Origin: Actinomycetes bacterium
GTDB taxonomy: Bacteria; Actinomycetota; Actinomycetes; Actinomycetales; Actinomycetaceae
Length of the DNA: 5,232 nucleotides
Assembly: GCA_023420745.1 (NCBI GenBank)
Contig: JAEZVQ010000170.1
Span: 1-5,232, forward strand
Direction: 5' to 3'
A model generated the notes under the pieces. It saw nothing but the letters and a program-made list of their open reading frames with translations. It was not told the DNA's origin and ran no database searches. Each line of letters opens with the position of its first letter. Position 1 is the first letter of the stretch. Below are positions 4,547 through 5,232 of the stretch, piece after piece. A program made the position numbers and the translations under genes.

Positions 4547-5080
4547 TCACGCAAGCGGAACGCCACGAGCGTCTGTCGCCCAGCGCGGGTCGCTTGAGGT
4601 CATGTAGAGAATGCCCTCGATCACCGCCCAAATCCACGATGCCCATGCGAGCATCCCGAACGACAGCAACGAGATCAGCAGCTGCGCCACACCTAGACCG
4701 ACACGCCCGAGATAAAAGTTGTGAACCCCAAGACCACCGAGGAAGATTGCCAGCAGCAGCGCGGCAATTCGGCTCTTCTGTCCGGGTGCGGCGATCGGAG
4801 CGGCAACCGGTGCGCCAACCGGTTGGGTGTACTGGGTTGCCGACGGAGCCGCATAGACGCCGGGCTGCTGGTACGTCTGTCCGTACTGCGCCTGCTCATA
4901 TTGCGGCTGCGTGTACTGCTGCTGCGCGTACTGGGGTTGCTCATTGGTGTAGCCCTGGTTGGGAGCTTGACCGTAATCGCCAGCAGGCGTGCCGTAGGAG
5001 GTGGTCTCCACAGACTCCACTGCCTTCGCGTCCTCAGAACCGGTGGTCGGCTCCTCAGGCGTGGTATTTTCCGTGCTCAT
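4547..5080 (-). CDS. TM2-domain membrane protein with Gln/Tyr/Pro-rich N-terminal tail
   Basis: This 177-residue protein has an acidic Thr/Glu-rich N-terminus (1-28), a Gln/Tyr-rich repeat tail (about 40-87), a Pro/Ala linker (88-100) and a TM2 domain (102-160). The TM2 domain shows KSRIAALLLAIFLGGLGVH, then NFYLGR (121-126), close to the family's H-x-FYLG turn, and a second hydrophobic helix ending around WIWAVIEGILYM (149-160). TM2 proteins are small two-helix inner-membrane proteins of unknown biochemical role. The cytoplasmic side is expected for the long disordered tail, but orientation is not proven. The start is supported by AAAGG 6 nt upstream. The gene is followed by a GC-rich hairpin and then the tRNA gene on the same strand, and preceded by an unidentified gene 59 nt upstream. 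No functional tie to the sugar operon is apparent. Confidence 0.9.
   Translation of the reverse strand: MSTENTTPEEPTTGSEDAKAVESVETTSYGTPAGDYGQAPNQGYTNEQPQYAQQQYTQPQYEQAQYGQTYQQPGVYAAPSATQYTQPVGAPVAAPIAAPGQKSRIAALLLAIFLGGLGVHNFYLGRVGLGVAQLLISLLSFGMLAWASWIWAVIEGILYMTSSDPRWATDARGVPLA
4865..4939 (-). repeat. Pentapeptide-type Gln/Tyr repeats inside the TM2 protein
   Basis: Residues 48-72 repeat a five-residue unit of the form P/Q-Q-Y-x-Q (PQYAQ, QQYTQ, PQYEQ, AQYGQ), which at DNA level is a degenerate 15-bp period. Such Tyr/Gln-rich tails are common in actinobacterial membrane proteins and are prone to length change by slippage. Confidence 0.7.
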
Positions 5081-5086
5081 TTCATG

Positions 5087-5097
5087 CCTTTCTTCCT
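5087..5097 (-). promoter_or_regulatory. Ribosome binding site of the TM2 gene
   Basis: The minus strand reads AGGAAGAAAGG, with AAAGG ending 6 nt before the ATG at 5080. An ATGAAATGA stretch in the gap places a two-codon reading frame (ATG at 5085) across the true start, out of frame with it. Confidence 0.7.
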
Positions 5098-5119
5098 ATG
5101 AACACATCACCGTGTTGTC

Positions 5120-5149
5120 AGTCTACGCACCCGGAGAACTTATTGGGAA
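5120..5149 (-). promoter_or_regulatory. Possible promoter of the TM2 gene
   Basis: TTCCCA (5149-5144) and TAGACT (5125-5120) on the minus strand each match consensus in 4 of 6 positions and are 18 bp apart. The -35 would overlap the last codons of the upstream gene. A short AACAC/GTGTT stem (5101-5116) would lie in the leader. Read-through from upstream is an alternative, since no terminator is seen between the two genes. Confidence 0.35.
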
Positions 5150-5232
5150 TCCGATCCCGCATCATCGGCGCCACCATCTCCCTGGAGCCGCACCGCCTCG
5201 TCAAGAGCGCGGCGCAACGCCTGCTGCTGTTG
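5140..5232 (-). CDS. C-terminal end of an unidentified protein (partial)
   Basis: The minus strand is open from the window edge to a TAA at 5142-5140 and gives 30 residues: a Gln-rich, probably helical segment (QQQQALRRALDEAVRLQ) followed by a Gly/Asp/Ser-rich acidic tail ending DSQ. The helical pattern with a charged disordered end is typical of a real C-terminus, and the codons are G/C-ending for the most part. Another minus-strand frame is also open over this short stretch, so the frame choice rests on composition only. It lies 59 nt upstream of the TM2 gene on the same strand. No family can be named from this fragment. Confidence 0.45.
   Translation of the reverse strand, partial: QQQQALRRALDEAVRLQGDGGADDAGSDSQ

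Noticed and set aside
4721..5101. 126-residue Leu/Arg-rich plus-strand frame
   Set aside because: It is the complement of the TM2 gene; the Leu/Arg bias comes from the Gln/Tyr repeats on the other strand.

Overview
The window looks like chromosomal DNA from a high-GC Gram-positive bacterium (Actinobacteria; an Actinomycetaceae-like genus is possible but not provable here). The grounds are the strong G/C bias at third codon positions, purine-rich ribosome binding sites, an initiator tRNA of actinobacterial type (C1 facing U72, CCA not encoded) and a Gln/Tyr/Pro-rich TM2-domain membrane protein. There is no trace of a phage, transposon, CRISPR array or plasmid.

Left part (1-562): the N-terminal half of a DeoR-family repressor is read leftwards from a GTG start and runs off the window. 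A 183-bp divergent spacer follows, with candidate promoters and two short perfect palindromes that could be its operators.

Centre (563-4231): a tight four-gene operon reads rightwards. It encodes a two-SIS-domain aldose/ketose-phosphate isomerase/deaminase (AgaS/NagB-II/GlmS isomerase-like), a ROK-family sugar kinase, a PfkB-family ketose-phosphate kinase (LacC/FruK-like) and a class II ketose-bisphosphate aldolase (GatY/KbaY/Fba-like). The junctions are a 9-nt gap, a 4-nt ATGA overlap and a 4-nt gap. Read as one pathway, these are the four enzymes needed to take an amino sugar such as galactosamine to triose phosphates: phosphorylation by ROK, deamination/isomerisation to tagatose-6-phosphate by the SIS protein, a second phosphorylation by PfkB, and cleavage to dihydroxyacetone phosphate and glyceraldehyde-3-phosphate by the aldolase. 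The divergent DeoR protein would sense a pathway phosphosugar. The substrate is inferred, not shown. No transporter and no deacetylase are visible, so either free galactosamine is used or these functions lie elsewhere.

Right part (4232-5232): a long hairpin flanked by an A-rich and a T-rich tract can terminate both the operon and the convergent initiator tRNA gene (tRNA-fMet, minus strand). The tRNA has its own promoter. Upstream of it, on the same strand, lie a GC-rich hairpin (probable terminator), a TM2-domain membrane protein with a Gln/Tyr repeat tail, and the last 30 codons of an unidentified gene cut by the window edge.

The families are all known. The most unusual points are a ROK kinase with its zinc-binding His/Cys motif erased, an Arg where GlmS has its active-site Lys in the SIS protein, and the compact kinase-deaminase-kinase-aldolase cassette itself.
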